Assembly (NCBI GenBank): GCA_900239685.1
Contig: OENT01000200.1
Span: 90,921-154,920, forward strand
Direction: 5' to 3'
Source: Rotaria macrura
Lineage: Eukaryota; Rotifera; Eurotatoria; Philodinida; Philodinidae
Length of the DNA: 64,000 nt
A program made the position numbers and the translations under genes. This document shows positions 63,618-64,000 of the stretch, piece after piece (position 1 is the first letter of the stretch; every line of letters starts with the position of its first letter). The notes below the pieces were generated by a model. The model did not search any database, was not told the origin of the DNA, and saw nothing but the letters and a program-made list of their open reading frames with translations.

Positions 63618-64000
63618 ATCCGTGTCTGACAAACAATGGCGGTTGCGACCCGAACGCAAACTGCGTTTACGCATCTTGTTCCAATACCGTGAAATGCGTA
63701 TGTAAGACAGGTTATACGAATACCGGCTGTTCCATGAACGTTAAATGCACAGGTAAAAAAAACCAGATTTCCCACAAAGAGTGAATGATTCTTTTCTCAT
63801 AACAGATAACTGCCAAATTAGCAACGGTGGTTGTGACCCCAATGCAGCATGCTCACATGATTGCACAGGAGCTGTGAAATGTACGTGCAAGCCTGGCTAC
63901 ACCAATACTGGTTGTCCAATTAATGTTAAATGCACAGGTATCCTTTAATTTGAGTGCAATATCGAAGATTCTCATGTCTTGTGACTTGTAGATATCTGTA
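63618..64000 (+). CDS. Secreted or membrane protein with tandem 8-cysteine EGF-like modules (exons running off the window)
   Basis: Three exons: 63618-63752, 63806-63937 and 63992 to the window end, each starting with AT that completes a split Asp/Asn codon and ending ACA-G before GT. They are symmetric 1-1 phase exons of 135 and 132 bases, one module each. Module pattern: D-x-C-x-x-x-N-G-G-C-D-P-N-A-x-C, a fourth Cys, VKC-x-C-K-x-G-Y-T-N-T-G-C, x-x-N-V-K-C-T. That gives eight cysteines where ordinary EGF modules have six; the extra pair is the fourth Cys and the one after TNTG. The third exon opens with D-I-C, so the array goes on. Codons are clearly GC-richer than the flanks. The first exon could instead start at 63593 (TTTTCCAG), adding ten residues in phase 0; I prefer 63618 because the phase then matches its neighbours. 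Function cannot be told from EGF modules alone. Confidence 0.75.

Overview
The window is animal nuclear DNA: AT-rich (about 30% GC by eye), with genes split by GT-AG introns. Most introns are 45-100 bases and a few are 1-2.8 kb. The best guess for the organism is a bdelloid rotifer. The gene at 15360 resembles the N-terminal domain I recall from many bdelloid ADP-ribosyltransferase-type proteins. A bacterial-type arginine deiminase sits on a single long exon (49613-50980), as expected in a lineage known for acquiring foreign genes. The animal genes (polycystin, protocadherin-like, LRP3/10/12-like, MFSD5, GPAT3/4, CKS) are of ordinary metazoan type. Spacing is loose for a bdelloid, closer to Rotaria-like genomes. 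Species assignment is inference.

Layout. 1-583 (+): 3' end of a polycystin channel. 4658-8431 (-): seven-exon protocadherin-like receptor. 8432-15359: gene desert. 15360-16041 (+): small two-exon gene with the bdelloid ART-associated domain. 16392-18472 (-): twelve-exon front-end fatty acid desaturase with cytochrome b5 domain. 20253-21055 (-): TXNDC15-like thioredoxin membrane protein. 22231-30575 (+): CUB/LDLa receptor of the LRP3/10/12 type, with a decayed copy of its last-exon tail at 32810-32982. 33876-38216 (+): MFSD5-type transporter in 14 exons. 39096-43320 (+): GPAT3/4 acyltransferase. Two tandem CKS genes follow at 43550-44145 and 44353-44864 (+), only 229 and 207 bases from the preceding stop codons. 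49613-50980 (-): arginine deiminase. 50981-57841: gene-poor DNA with three copies of a dispersed repeat. 57842 onwards (+): a signal-peptide exon that probably belongs with the 8-cysteine EGF-like exons from 63618 to the window end.

All gene models were assembled by hand from splice sites; the stated exon lengths keep the reading frame from the chosen start to stop. The genes do not form one pathway. The desaturase and GPAT both act in ER lipid synthesis. The GPAT - CKS-A - CKS-B run has the spacing of a trans-spliced operon, with polypyrimidine-AG acceptors just before each CKS start codon. The points most worth following are: CKS-A, which has lost parts of the phosphate-binding site; the intronless arginine deiminase; the stand-alone ART-associated domain; the three-copy repeat; the inverted G-rich/C-rich block near 46.3 kb; and the 8-cysteine EGF gene with an apparent 5.7 kb first intron.
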